The position numbers and the translations under genes were made by a program. Positions 43,154 to 52,003 of a stretch of DNA of 64,000 nucleotides are shown here, piece after piece. The stretch lies in NCBI RefSeq assembly GCF_023534745.1, contig NZ_JAMHJQ010000002.1, positions 195,761 through 259,760 of the forward strand. Direction: 5' to 3'. This DNA is from Streptomyces sp. 35G-GA-8 (GTDB taxonomy: Bacteria > Actinomycetota > Actinomycetes > Streptomycetales > Streptomycetaceae). The first letter of the stretch is position 1; each line of letters starts with the position of its first letter. The notes beneath the pieces are model-generated. The model was not told the origin of the DNA. It saw only the letters and a list, made by a program, of their open reading frames with translations, and made no database searches.

Positions 43154-44190
43154 CGGCCCGCCTCGCCGGGCCAGGTGAGGAACCCGACGGCCTCCGCCTC
43201 GCGGCGCTCGGGATCCGCGGGGGTGGTGGCGGCGAGGCGTTCGACGGTCCTGCCGACGGCCGCGAGCAGCTTGGCGGGGCGTACGGCGGTCAGGGGGACG
43301 GTACAGCCCCTGGCCAGCCACTCCAGCTCGCCCTTGGTGAGCGTCCCGCTCTCGCCCAGCCACTCGATGAGGTCGTCCGCCGGCCTGTCGCCGTACCACA
43401 CCGGCGCACCGAGCGTGTTCATGACGGCGCGCGGCGGCAGTCCCGCGTCGATCACCGTACGGCCGGGCAGCGCCTCACGCGTCCGCACGACCGAACGGCA
43501 GCCCGGCGCGCTGGCGTCGTGCAGGACGAGGACGGGCAGCGCGTCCGGCACCTGCTCGACCTCGGTGGCGATGACGGCTCCGTACCGCTCCGGTATCCCG
43601 TTGGCGACGAGGAAGGCGGCGATGCCCCGGTCCCGGCAGAGCACCGCGAGGCGTGCCCCCTCCGGTATGTAGACGCGGCGGGACGGGAAGTCGTCCACGA
43701 TCCCGGCCGGGAGCGCGCCGTAGACCCCCACCCAGTCGCTCAGCAGAATCGAGCGGAAGCCGCTGAGCGGATGCGGCGTCCCTCGCTTCTTCCCACCGCT
43801 GATCGCGGCGATGGTCATGCCGAGGACGAAGATGCCGATCAGGATCGCGCCGAAGACGGTGAACGGGCCCACGTCATCGGCGCTCACCCCGGCGACGACC
43901 ATGATGATGCCGATCAGCAGGGGCACCCACAGACATCCAAGGGCCTCCACGACCGGGCTCCGGCTCTTGGTCGGCGTCGACTTGGGCAGCGCCGCGGCCC
44001 CGAGCTGATGGGCCGAGATCTTCAGCCGGCCGCCGTCGGTGAGCTTGGCGAGGAGACGGTGGACCCGTGCGTCGCTCAGCCCCAGCGAGTTGGTCTTGGG
44101 GTCCAGTGCGTAGCGCCGCTTGCAGTGGGAGCAGGTGCGGTTGGGCCGCTCTCTGAGGAGCAGGTTCCGGTCGCAGAACGGGCAGATCAT
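43150..44190 (-). CDS. Zinc-ribbon membrane protein sharing a domain with its neighbour (paralogue B)
   Basis: A 346-aa protein. An N-terminal zinc ribbon (CPFC...CSHC, residues 3-23) is followed by a helical segment, two membrane helices (about 88-130) and a cytosolic domain. That domain contains ARLAVLCRDRGIAAFLVANG, VLVLHDAS and AGLPPRAV, matching paralogue A in order and spacing. ATGA overlaps link it to the cupin gene before and paralogue A after. Function unknown. Confidence 0.7.
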   Translation of the reverse strand: MICPFCDRNLLLRERPNRTCSHCKRRYALDPKTNSLGLSDARVHRLLAKLTDGGRLKISAHQLGAAALPKSTPTKSRSPVVEALGCLWVPLLIGIIMVVAGVSADDVGPFTVFGAILIGIFVLGMTIAAISGGKKRGTPHPLSGFRSILLSDWVGVYGALPAGIVDDFPSRRVYIPEGARLAVLCRDRGIAAFLVANGIPERYGAVIATEVEQVPDALPVLVLHDASAPGCRSVVRTREALPGRTVIDAGLPPRAVMNTLGAPVWYGDRPADDLIEWLGESGTLTKGELEWLARGCTVPLTAVRPAKLLAAVGRTVERLAATTPADPERREAEAVGFLTWPGEAGR

Positions 44191-44936
44191 CGCGGGCCCT
44201 CCAGTGCGGACGCGGCACGCCGGAGCCCGGCGGCGAGACGCTCGCGCACGGTGGTGGCGCCGATGCCCCTGACCCGCTGGATACGTTCGATGTCGCGCAG
44301 CGCGGCGGCCAGCAGTCCGTAGTCGGTGTTCACGCGGGTGACCGTGCCGAGCGCGCCGCGGCCGTGCCGTACGCCGTCGTCGCTCGCGTCGTCCACGGCG
44401 CGGCGCTCGGCCTCGTCGGCGGTGATCGCGTAGTCCTCGTGGTCGATACCGAAACCGGTGTTGGCGGCGAGGATGTTCAACGGTTCCGTGCCGCGGTTGG
44501 CGAAGGAGTGGGGCATCATCTCGGGGATCCGGATCATGGCCCCGGGGAACAGCCTGATCTCGGTGACCCGGCCGCGCGGCGCGTCGTACAGACCGCAGGC
44601 GGCGTGGCCGAGACTGAGCACGATGTGCTCGCCGCCGTGCGCGTGCGGGGTGAACGCGCTGCGCGGGCCGACGACCCCGAGCTTGAACGTGGCGTTGGAG
44701 GGGCGCTCGGGCGAGGTGCGCGCGTCGCCGACGAGGTAGTGGGCGAACTGCCCGTCGTCGATGAACCGCAGGAACTCCTCGCTCGGGCCCAGCTCGCGCG
44801 CGCCGTCCCGGTCGGCGAACAACACGCTGCCCTCGGGCTTGAGATGGAACAGCTCCACCCCGTGCGGCAGGTCTCGCGACAGCCGTTCCATACCCCGCAG
44901 TCCGGGCGTGCCGGAACGGGAATCCACGTCGGACAT
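44187..44936 (-). CDS. Cupin-domain protein
   Basis: A 249-aa protein starting at ATG 44936 with GAGGGGGG upstream. A cupin barrel (about 70-175) carries metal-type His in TPHAHGGEHIVLS and a later His in MMPHSFANRG. The C-terminal ~80 residues are helical. Cupins of this type may be dioxygenases, isomerases or ligand sensors. It is the first gene of the operon that includes both paralogues and the synthetase-like enzyme. Confidence 0.78.
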   Translation of the reverse strand: MSDVDSRSGTPGLRGMERLSRDLPHGVELFHLKPEGSVLFADRDGARELGPSEEFLRFIDDGQFAHYLVGDARTSPERPSNATFKLGVVGPRSAFTPHAHGGEHIVLSLGHAACGLYDAPRGRVTEIRLFPGAMIRIPEMMPHSFANRGTEPLNILAANTGFGIDHEDYAITADEAERRAVDDASDDGVRHGRGALGTVTRVNTDYGLLAAALRDIERIQRVRGIGATTVRERLAAGLRRAASALEGPR

Positions 44937-45049
44937 CAACGCCCCCCTCGCGTCGTGGACCACGATCGCATCGTAGAACCGCGACCGGGAACACCTTGGA
45001 CAGATGATATTGCCGAGCACCGACATCGGGATGAAGTGACGGGGCGTCG

Positions 45050-45088
45050 CGCGTACCCGGAGGCCGCCGGAGGGGCTCCGGGTACGCG
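45050..45088. terminator. Hairpin terminator after glxA
   Basis: A perfect 13-bp stem (45050-45062 with 45076-45088) with a 13-nt loop separates the glxA operon from the cupin operon. Confidence 0.8.
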
Positions 45089-45114
45089 CGCCGTTCGAGA
45101 TCGGGCCCCGGTGC

Positions 45115-47592
45115 TCAGCGCCGCCGCACGTCCCCCTTCCCGCACGCCACTCCGTCCCCGTCCGGGTCCAGCCGGAGCGGATCGTCCCGGCCGTTCACCT
45201 TCAGCCGCCCGTAGTCGTTCGCCGCGAGCCAGTCGCAGCGCGCCCTTGTCGTCGCCGCCTTCGTGCTTCCCCGCACCGTCTCGGGGAAGACCGTCGGTAC
45301 GCAGACGTCCGCCGAGCCGTAGTGCCGGTCGCATCCCGCGATCCGCGGACTCACCGGCGCCGAGGCCCGCTTCTTCCGCGGCTTCTCGGGGCTCTTCGCG
45401 AGCGCGCCCGCGAAGTCATGGACGTGCGCCGACTCCGCCGCCTTCTCGGCGAGCGCGGGCGGGCCGCCCAGCCGCACCCACTCGGCCACCGAAGGAACGC
45501 CGTTGGCGTCGACCGCGAAGAGCATGTACCAGCCGGGAGGCGCCAGATTCGGGTTGCTCGTGACATTGAGGTCGACGGTGTTTACGTCGTTTCCGTCGTT
45601 TCCGTCCACCGACAGCGGCAGGTCGACGAACCGCTGGTTGGGGTCGGAGGAGTGGGTGACCGCGGCCGGCCTGATCAGTTCGGCCTTGGCGATCGGCCGG
45701 TCGACCGTGATCCGCTGCGTGTCCCCGTACAGCCACTGATTGTCGACCAGTGAAGTGATCCGCGGGCGTGGCCCCTTGAGGAGATACGGCGGGGTGTACA
45801 GCGACACCTGATGGTTCCAGGAGCCGTTGCCCGGGTTGTCGCCGGTCGTCATCACCCGGCCGTCCGGCAGCAGGAAGGCCGACGAGTGGTAGCCGCGCGC
45901 CTCCGGGTCCGCCGCCACCGGATCGAAGGTGTCCGTCACCGGGTCGAACAGCGAGGACTCGTACACGGGGTTGGCGCGGTTGTGCAGCGCGCCGCCCGTC
46001 TCCGGGACCTTGCCGTCGGGCAGCAGCACGGCGGAGCCGTACATCTTGCCCTGCGCCCCGGTCTGGGGCTGGGGTCCGTTGCCGAGGTCGACGGTGCCCT
46101 GCGGCAGCAACGGGCCAGGTGTGTACCGGGGGTCGGGCTGCTTGAGATCGATGAGATCCGTCAGCCTGTTCGCCTCCGGGTTGGAGTCGATGTTGCCGCC
46201 GCCGATCGTCAGCACCCGCTGGTCCTGCGCGGGCGGCAGCAGCACGCTCGCCGACTGGTCGCGCTCGTCCTTGTTCTGGAGCCCCGGGATCTCGGTCACC
46301 GTGTTGGCGTCGTAGTCGTAGACCGACGAGCCGGTGCCGGGCGTGCCGTTGCCGAAGACATGGCTGCCGGAGTAGAAGAGCCGCCCGTCCTGCATCAGGA
46401 TCATCGACGGGTACAGGCCCCAGTACGACCAGGTCTGGTTGACCTGTCCCGTCGGCAGCCACTTGTCCTGCGCCGCCGACCAGCGCTCGGCGGTCACCGA
46501 ACCGCTGGAGTCCTCGCGCAGCCCGCCGAAGGACATCACATCGCCGTTGCCCATGATCGTGGCCGACGGATACCAGTGTCCGTCGTTCATGTCGTTGGTC
46601 CTGGTGTACGTCTCGGTGGCGGGGTCGAAGACATACGAGTCCTTGAACCCCTGGTAGCCGACCGTGCCGTCCGCCGACGGATAGCCCTTGTTGCCGCTCA
46701 TCACCAGCACCCGGCCGTCGGAGAGCTGGACATGGCCGGAGCAGAACATGTCGTCGGGGGTGGGGACCGTACGGTACGAGCCGTCCGCCGGGTCGTACAC
46801 CGCGGAGGTGAACGTACCGGCCGCGAACATCTCCGGGTCGTTGCCGGAGCCGGCGATCAGCAGCACCTTGCCGTTGTGCAGCACCACCGAGTGCATCGAG
46901 CGCACCGGGTTCTCCGTCGGCAGCACCTCCCAGCGGCCGTTGGCGCACTCCTCGGCGGTGCCGGTGCACTCCGGTTCGACGGGCGGCGGGGCGACCTCCT
47001 CCATCACATAGTCGTCGGTGGTCACACTGCCCGTGCCGTACACCGACACGCCCCAGGTGATCCGGTCGGTGCCGGGCGGAATCACGGGCGTACGGACCTC
47101 GGCCCGCTGGTAACCGGCGCTCAGGTCCAGGGTTTTGAGATCGGTCCAGTACTGCCAGCCGGCCGTGGTGTCATGGCGGAAGAGGGTGATCGCGGCGTCG
47201 GGGGTCGTCGACCTGTACCAGAGGGACAGGTCGTACTGCCGCTCGGGCACCACCGCGGGCGCGCACTGCGCGGACTCCGTGATCAGCGCCTTGCGGTCGC
47301 CGTCGGTCCTGCGGGTCAGCTCCACCCTCATCGCGGCGGTGCCGGAGTGGGCGTCGGCGACGGTGTCGAAGGAGAAGTCGTTGTCGCCCCAGCCCGACCG
47401 CGCCCAGCAGTACGGCATGCCGTCCGTGCCCGGTGTCTCGAAGCCGGGGTTCTTGACGAGGTTCGCCCCGGCCATCGCGGGCCGCTCGGTGGCGAACAGC
47501 AGGCCGCCGGCCAGCGCGAGGAGGGCGAGGAACGCGGTACGGCGCGAGGTGCGGAAGCGGCGCGGCGAGACGCGCGGACGGACAGGGCTCAT
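45115..47592 (-). CDS. glxA: GlxA-like copper-radical oxidase with CBM and Excalibur domains
   Basis: An 825-aa secreted protein. A signal peptide with an RR stretch (about 1-41) is followed by a carbohydrate-binding-like module (44-205), a kelch-type galactose/glyoxal oxidase propeller (215-605), a C-terminal DUF1929-like beta domain (605-720) and an Excalibur Ca-binding motif (DPDGDGVACGKGD) at the end. Active-site residues appear complete: Cys284 and Tyr341 for the thioether cofactor, axial Tyr568-His569 and His594. GlxA oxidases act with CslA-type synthases in glycan deposition and morphology. The C-terminal Excalibur domain is an addition to standard GlxA (~645 aa). Confidence 0.9.
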   Translation of the reverse strand: MSPVRPRVSPRRFRTSRRTAFLALLALAGGLLFATERPAMAGANLVKNPGFETPGTDGMPYCWARSGWGDNDFSFDTVADAHSGTAAMRVELTRRTDGDRKALITESAQCAPAVVPERQYDLSLWYRSTTPDAAITLFRHDTTAGWQYWTDLKTLDLSAGYQRAEVRTPVIPPGTDRITWGVSVYGTGSVTTDDYVMEEVAPPPVEPECTGTAEECANGRWEVLPTENPVRSMHSVVLHNGKVLLIAGSGNDPEMFAAGTFTSAVYDPADGSYRTVPTPDDMFCSGHVQLSDGRVLVMSGNKGYPSADGTVGYQGFKDSYVFDPATETYTRTNDMNDGHWYPSATIMGNGDVMSFGGLREDSSGSVTAERWSAAQDKWLPTGQVNQTWSYWGLYPSMILMQDGRLFYSGSHVFGNGTPGTGSSVYDYDANTVTEIPGLQNKDERDQSASVLLPPAQDQRVLTIGGGNIDSNPEANRLTDLIDLKQPDPRYTPGPLLPQGTVDLGNGPQPQTGAQGKMYGSAVLLPDGKVPETGGALHNRANPVYESSLFDPVTDTFDPVAADPEARGYHSSAFLLPDGRVMTTGDNPGNGSWNHQVSLYTPPYLLKGPRPRITSLVDNQWLYGDTQRITVDRPIAKAELIRPAAVTHSSDPNQRFVDLPLSVDGNDGNDVNTVDLNVTSNPNLAPPGWYMLFAVDANGVPSVAEWVRLGGPPALAEKAAESAHVHDFAGALAKSPEKPRKKRASAPVSPRIAGCDRHYGSADVCVPTVFPETVRGSTKAATTRARCDWLAANDYGRLKVNGRDDPLRLDPDGDGVACGKGDVRRR

Positions 47593-48833
47593 CGGCGCGC
47601 GCTCCCCTCGGTACGCGCGGCAGGCGCCTCACTCGTGACGGGGGCCTGAGCGCGCCTGCCCGGCCGCTGCCGCTTCCGCCTCGGCAGATAGACCAGCGCC
47701 TCCGTCCCCACGAACCGCAGCACGAACGTCGCCAGCAGCGCGCAGGCGGTCGCCGTCAGCACCCCCATCCCCAACTGGCCGACCAGCAGCGCGATCAGCG
47801 GGATACGCAGGAGCAGATCGGCGTTGGCGAGCAGCGCGAACCGGCCCACCCGGTCTGCCCAGTGCCGGTGCGCCCGCCGGTCGCGGAAGAGCAGCGTCTC
47901 GATCAGGAGGAAGTTCCACACCACACCGAGCTGGTTGGCCAGCACCTCGGCCGGCAGATAGTGGACCCCGGCCGCCATCAGCCCGTGCAGCGCGAGCAGG
48001 TTCGGTACGAAGCCGCTGAGTCCGATCAGTCCGAAGGCGATCATCCTCGCGAGCGGCGCGGCCGTACGCAGCTCCACGAGATGGCGGAGGAAGCGCATCC
48101 CCTCCTTCGCCGTCGACTTGGACTCGCCCGCGAACCGGTCGCGGAAGACGAACGGCACCTCGGCCGGCTGTTCGGGCCGGCAGCGTACGGCCAGTTCCAG
48201 CAGGATCTTGTAGCCGAGCGGACGCAGCGCCTCCGGGGTGACGGCGGAGCGGCGGATCGCGAAGAACCCGCTCATCGGGTCGCTGATCCCGCGCAGCCTG
48301 GCCGGGAAGATCCCCTTGGTCAGCCAGGTCGCCGCGCGGGAGACGGCGACGCGGTAGCCGCCGGCCAGACCCGCGCGGCTGCCGCCGTCGATATAGCGGC
48401 TGGCGACGACGAGATCGGCGCAGGTCCGTTCCCCGGCGGCGACCAGATCGGGGACGAGCGCGGGCGGATGCTGGAGATCGGCGTCCATGACCACGATCCA
48501 GTCGGAGCCGGCGGCCCTGAGCCCTTCGACGACCGCGCCGCCGAGACCGCCCTCGGGCGCCTCGCGGTGGATCACGTTCACGGGGAACGGGCAGTCCTGC
48601 GCGGCCGACACGATCACCTCGGGGGTGTCGTCGGTCGAGTCGTCGACGAAGAGCACCTCGCAGGGCAGCCTGGCCGGTACGGCGTCGGTGAGCTGCCGCA
48701 GCAACTCCCTGATGTTTCCCGACTCGTTGAAGGTCGGGATGATGACGGTGACGGCGCCCGGCTCGGCGACGACGGTCGCTTCCAGCTCCGGTTCACCGCG
48801 CTCCCCGGCACCGATGGGGGGAAGAATGCTCAT
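47589..48833 (-). CDS. GT2 glycosyltransferase fused to GtrA domain
   Basis: A 414-aa protein. An N-terminal GT2 domain of the dolichyl/polyprenyl-phosphate mannose synthase type (TVIIPTFNESGNIREL, DDSTDD, VVMDADLQHPP) is followed by a four-helix GtrA-like membrane domain (about 255-390). It probably makes a polyprenyl-phosphate-linked sugar for the GT39-like enzyme encoded next to it. ATGA overlaps join it to both neighbours. Confidence 0.88.
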   Translation of the reverse strand: MSILPPIGAGERGEPELEATVVAEPGAVTVIIPTFNESGNIRELLRQLTDAVPARLPCEVLFVDDSTDDTPEVIVSAAQDCPFPVNVIHREAPEGGLGGAVVEGLRAAGSDWIVVMDADLQHPPALVPDLVAAGERTCADLVVASRYIDGGSRAGLAGGYRVAVSRAATWLTKGIFPARLRGISDPMSGFFAIRRSAVTPEALRPLGYKILLELAVRCRPEQPAEVPFVFRDRFAGESKSTAKEGMRFLRHLVELRTAAPLARMIAFGLIGLSGFVPNLLALHGLMAAGVHYLPAEVLANQLGVVWNFLLIETLLFRDRRAHRHWADRVGRFALLANADLLLRIPLIALLVGQLGMGVLTATACALLATFVLRFVGTEALVYLPRRKRQRPGRRAQAPVTSEAPAARTEGSARR

Positions 48834-50545
48834 CGCCCGTCGCCTCCCGCGATCCGGTTGCCGTCCGTGATCCGGTCACCTCGCGTGATCCGGTTGCCAT
48901 CGGTGATCCGCCGGATCTCGATCCGGTCCTCGCCGTCCCCGAAGACGGCGACGGCGGTCGAGTGCTCCAGCGCGTCGCGCACCGTGGGCAGATCACGCGC
49001 GTCGCGCCGTACGGTCGGGGACGCGACCACATAGTCCAGGTCGCGCCAGCCGTCCGGCATGGTCTTCGTGACGGCCGGGTCGAGGTCGGCCTTGTAGAAC
49101 CAGATCGCGCCGAGCCCCGGCTCGTACCCGGCGTGCACCAGATCGAGCCAGAGCGCGTCATCGACCAGCACCCGGGCCCGGGAGGGGTCCGGCACCTCCG
49201 TCGCCATCCACGCGGCGGCCTGCCGGTAAGGGGCGTTGGCGTCGGCCGTCAGCGCGGTGCGATCGCCCTCGTACCAGCGGGGTACGACGACCACGAGCGC
49301 GGCCAGGGCGAGCGCCGCCAGCGCGGTGCGGCGGACGGTGGTGAGCGCCCGGCCCTCCCGCGGACCGCGCCGTCTGCGCAAAATCGCGTGGCTGACGGAC
49401 GCGGCGCCGCCCGCCAGCACCAGCGCCAGGAACGGCAGCCCCTGGATCACATACATCGCGGGCAGATAGCCGGACGGGCGCAGGGCGACCAGGGTGAGGA
49501 TCACCACGGCCAGCGCGGGCCCCGCCAGCGCCCGCGCGGTGACCGACCAGCGCAGGGTGACCATCAGCAGGACGGCGCCCGCGATCCCGCCGAGCGGCAG
49601 CACCCGGTCGTAGTACAGCCAGGACTGGAGCACCCCGTACGAACCGCTGCCCGGGTCGAGCACAAAGCCGGATCCGGGCCTGCTCATCTGGTACGTGATG
49701 CCGTCCCAGAGCGAGACATGCCCGGCGCCGGGCAGCAGCTCCCCCTTGAGCAGCGCCATCAGCGGATAGCAGAGCCCGACCAGCGCGCAGGCGGTGATCG
49801 CGCCGGTCACCGCGAACTTCCGGGTGTCGCGATGGCTGTGCCGCCACAGCGTCATCAGCAGCGCGGGCAGGATGACCAGCATGGTCTCCTTCGTCAGCAC
49901 CCCGACGGCGGCGGCGAGTCCGGCCGCGAAGTGGTGCCACAGGTGCCGGCTGGGCGAGGCCGCGAGACAGAACGCGAGCAGCATCCACATCACGGCGAGG
50001 TTGTCGAGGAAGATCTCCCGCTGGAGCACCACGGAGAGCGGGGAGAGCCCGAACAGGGCCATCGCCAGCCCGGCGGCCCAGCGCGGCAGCCACAGCCGCC
50101 GGGCCAGCACATAGAGGAAGACCGCGCTCGCCGCGCTGACCAGCAGCATCGCGAAGCGCATCGGGGCGACCGTCATCGTCTCGGGCGAGAGGAGCGAGGG
50201 CAGCCAGGTCAGAAAGGCGATCTGCATCCAGCCGAGCGGCGGATGGTCGTACCAGTAGGTGTAGTGGGCGAGGCCCTTGCCCTCCTGGACGGCCCAGGCC
50301 TGGGCGAGATAGGTGCCCTCGTCGTCGCTGAGCGTCGGATAGTGCTGGATGTTCCAGCCCTGGACCAGCAGGATCGCGACGAGGAGCGCCCCGCACAGGA
50401 GCAGATCGGCGCGGGAACTGCGGAAGCGGATGACCGGGCGGACGGTGAGCGGCGTCGGGCCGCCGCCGCGGCGGCGGGCATGGCTCGGCCGCGCGGGGAC
50501 GGTGGTCCGCTGATCCGCCGTCACCTCGGGGAGGGTGGAGGTCAC
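48830..50545 (-). CDS. GT39-type (PMT/ArnT-like) membrane glycosyltransferase
   Basis: A 571-aa protein with about 11 membrane helices. The first extracytoplasmic loop contains DDEGTYLAQAWAV and HPPLGWMQ, typical of polyprenyl-phosphate-sugar-dependent GT-C enzymes. A soluble C-terminal domain follows (about 435-560). The C-terminus is a repetitive low-complexity tail (RITDGNRITRGDRI). It likely uses the lipid sugar from the GT2-GtrA protein. Confidence 0.86.
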   Translation of the reverse strand: MTSTLPEVTADQRTTVPARPSHARRRGGGPTPLTVRPVIRFRSSRADLLLCGALLVAILLVQGWNIQHYPTLSDDEGTYLAQAWAVQEGKGLAHYTYWYDHPPLGWMQIAFLTWLPSLLSPETMTVAPMRFAMLLVSAASAVFLYVLARRLWLPRWAAGLAMALFGLSPLSVVLQREIFLDNLAVMWMLLAFCLAASPSRHLWHHFAAGLAAAVGVLTKETMLVILPALLMTLWRHSHRDTRKFAVTGAITACALVGLCYPLMALLKGELLPGAGHVSLWDGITYQMSRPGSGFVLDPGSGSYGVLQSWLYYDRVLPLGGIAGAVLLMVTLRWSVTARALAGPALAVVILTLVALRPSGYLPAMYVIQGLPFLALVLAGGAASVSHAILRRRRGPREGRALTTVRRTALAALALAALVVVVPRWYEGDRTALTADANAPYRQAAAWMATEVPDPSRARVLVDDALWLDLVHAGYEPGLGAIWFYKADLDPAVTKTMPDGWRDLDYVVASPTVRRDARDLPTVRDALEHSTAVAVFGDGEDRIEIRRITDGNRITRGDRITDGNRIAGGDGR

Positions 50546-51798
50546 GCGTGGACGTCCTCTCGGATGAGATGCGCGCCGACATGACTGGTCAGCTCCCAGT
50601 CGCCGTGCCCCCGCTGCTCGCGCCAGACGGCGCGGATCGCCGCGCCCGCGAGGAGCAGTTGGTAGAAGGGGCCGCCGACGATGAGCTTCAGATAGTGCGT
50701 GAGCCGGACCCGCAGTCCGTACTGCTTGCCGAAGTCATGGAGCCCGACGACCTCGAAGACGAAGGTCACCATGGCGGTGACCAGCGGCAGGAAGGTCACG
50801 AACGCGACCGTCACCGGGACGTCGAGGAGGAGCGCGATCCCCACATTGAGCGGGATGATCAGACCGGTGAACGCCTGGAGGAACGGTGTCATCAGCGTGT
50901 AGCGGGCCAGCATTCGCTGTCCGCGCGTGGGCAGTTGGCGCCAGTCCTTCTTGCGGTAGACCTGAAGGAAGCCCTGGTTCCAGCGGGTGCGCTGCTTGAG
51001 CAGGGACATCAGCGAGCCCGGGGTCTCCTCGCGGGTCACCATGTCGGAGTCGTAGGCGACGACGACCTTCTTGCCGGCGCTGGAGAGCCGTACGCCCAGA
51101 TCGCAGTCCTCGGCCAGGCAGTTCTGGTCCCAGCCGCCCGCCTCGCGCAGGACGTCGGTGCGTACGAAGACGGTGTTGCCGCCGAGCGGGATGAAGCCCT
51201 TCTGGGCGTGCAGATGGAGCCTGCTGCGGAACCAGAAGAAGTACTCCAGGCAGTTGCGCAGGCTGTACCAGCTGGAGTGGAAGTTGATCAGCTGGACGCC
51301 GCCCTGGACGACATCGGCGCCGGTGGTGCGGAAGGCGTGGTCGACATGGGCCAGCAGCTCGGGATGGACCTGGTCCTCGGCGTCGAAGACCCCCACGACC
51401 TCGCCGGTGCAGTGCGGCAGCGCGGTGTTCAGCGCCTTGGGTTTGTTCTTGGCCTCATGGGTGTCGACGACGACCCTGACCCGGTGCGGGTCGCGGGCGG
51501 CGGCCCGCTCGGCGACCGCCGCGGTCTCCGGGTCGTCGTGCCCGACGATGACGATGATCTCGAACTCGCGGTGGCCGGACTCCAGCAGCCGTTCGACGGT
51601 GTGCTCCAGTACGGCCTGTTCATGACGGGCCGGCAGGAGCAGCGAGAACGAGCCCTGGCGACCGCCGTCGGGCCGGTCGAATCTGGTCGCGGCCAGCGTT
51701 TCCGGCGTACGCCAGGCATGCATCTGCCACCAGAGCGTGAACGCGGCCATCCAGAACAGCGCCAGTGAAATGGCAGCGATGAGTACAGACGTGAACAC
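50542..51798 (-). CDS. Processive GT2 glycosyltransferase (CslA/BcsA/NodC-like)
   Basis: A 418-aa protein with one N-terminal helix, a GT2 domain and three C-terminal helices. The catalytic series is complete: DAED (metal-binding), ED in LAEDCDLG, and QRTRW (Q-x-x-R-W, processive synthase signature). The GTG at 51798 has GAGGGGG upstream. It likely polymerises a beta-linked glycan across the membrane, with GlxA acting on the exported product. First gene of the operon. Confidence 0.88.
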   Translation of the reverse strand: MFTSVLIAAISLALFWMAAFTLWWQMHAWRTPETLAATRFDRPDGGRQGSFSLLLPARHEQAVLEHTVERLLESGHREFEIIVIVGHDDPETAAVAERAAARDPHRVRVVVDTHEAKNKPKALNTALPHCTGEVVGVFDAEDQVHPELLAHVDHAFRTTGADVVQGGVQLINFHSSWYSLRNCLEYFFWFRSRLHLHAQKGFIPLGGNTVFVRTDVLREAGGWDQNCLAEDCDLGVRLSSAGKKVVVAYDSDMVTREETPGSLMSLLKQRTRWNQGFLQVYRKKDWRQLPTRGQRMLARYTLMTPFLQAFTGLIIPLNVGIALLLDVPVTVAFVTFLPLVTAMVTFVFEVVGLHDFGKQYGLRVRLTHYLKLIVGGPFYQLLLAGAAIRAVWREQRGHGDWELTSHVGAHLIREDVHA

Positions 51799-52003
51799 AT
51801 GGCCCCCCTCGGCCAGGGCCGGCCGCGGCAGGCCCCCCTGGCCGTCGGCTGACCCGTACATCCCCCTGTGCGCACAGTCCCCCCGTGCACACCTGTTGTG
51901 ACTCTTGTGAAGACGATAGGGGGGACCTGTGACCGCCGGAGGGCCGATTGGGTGAATACTGCGTTTCGGGCCGATTCACCATGCGTCGAAAATCAGCCAG
52001 ACG

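Noticed and set aside
38462-44936. A classical NRPS/PKS/terpene/lanthipeptide cluster
   Set aside because: None of the signature enzymes is present; the case rests only on the AsnB-like and ALDH genes, so it is reported as an unusual operon, not a named cluster.
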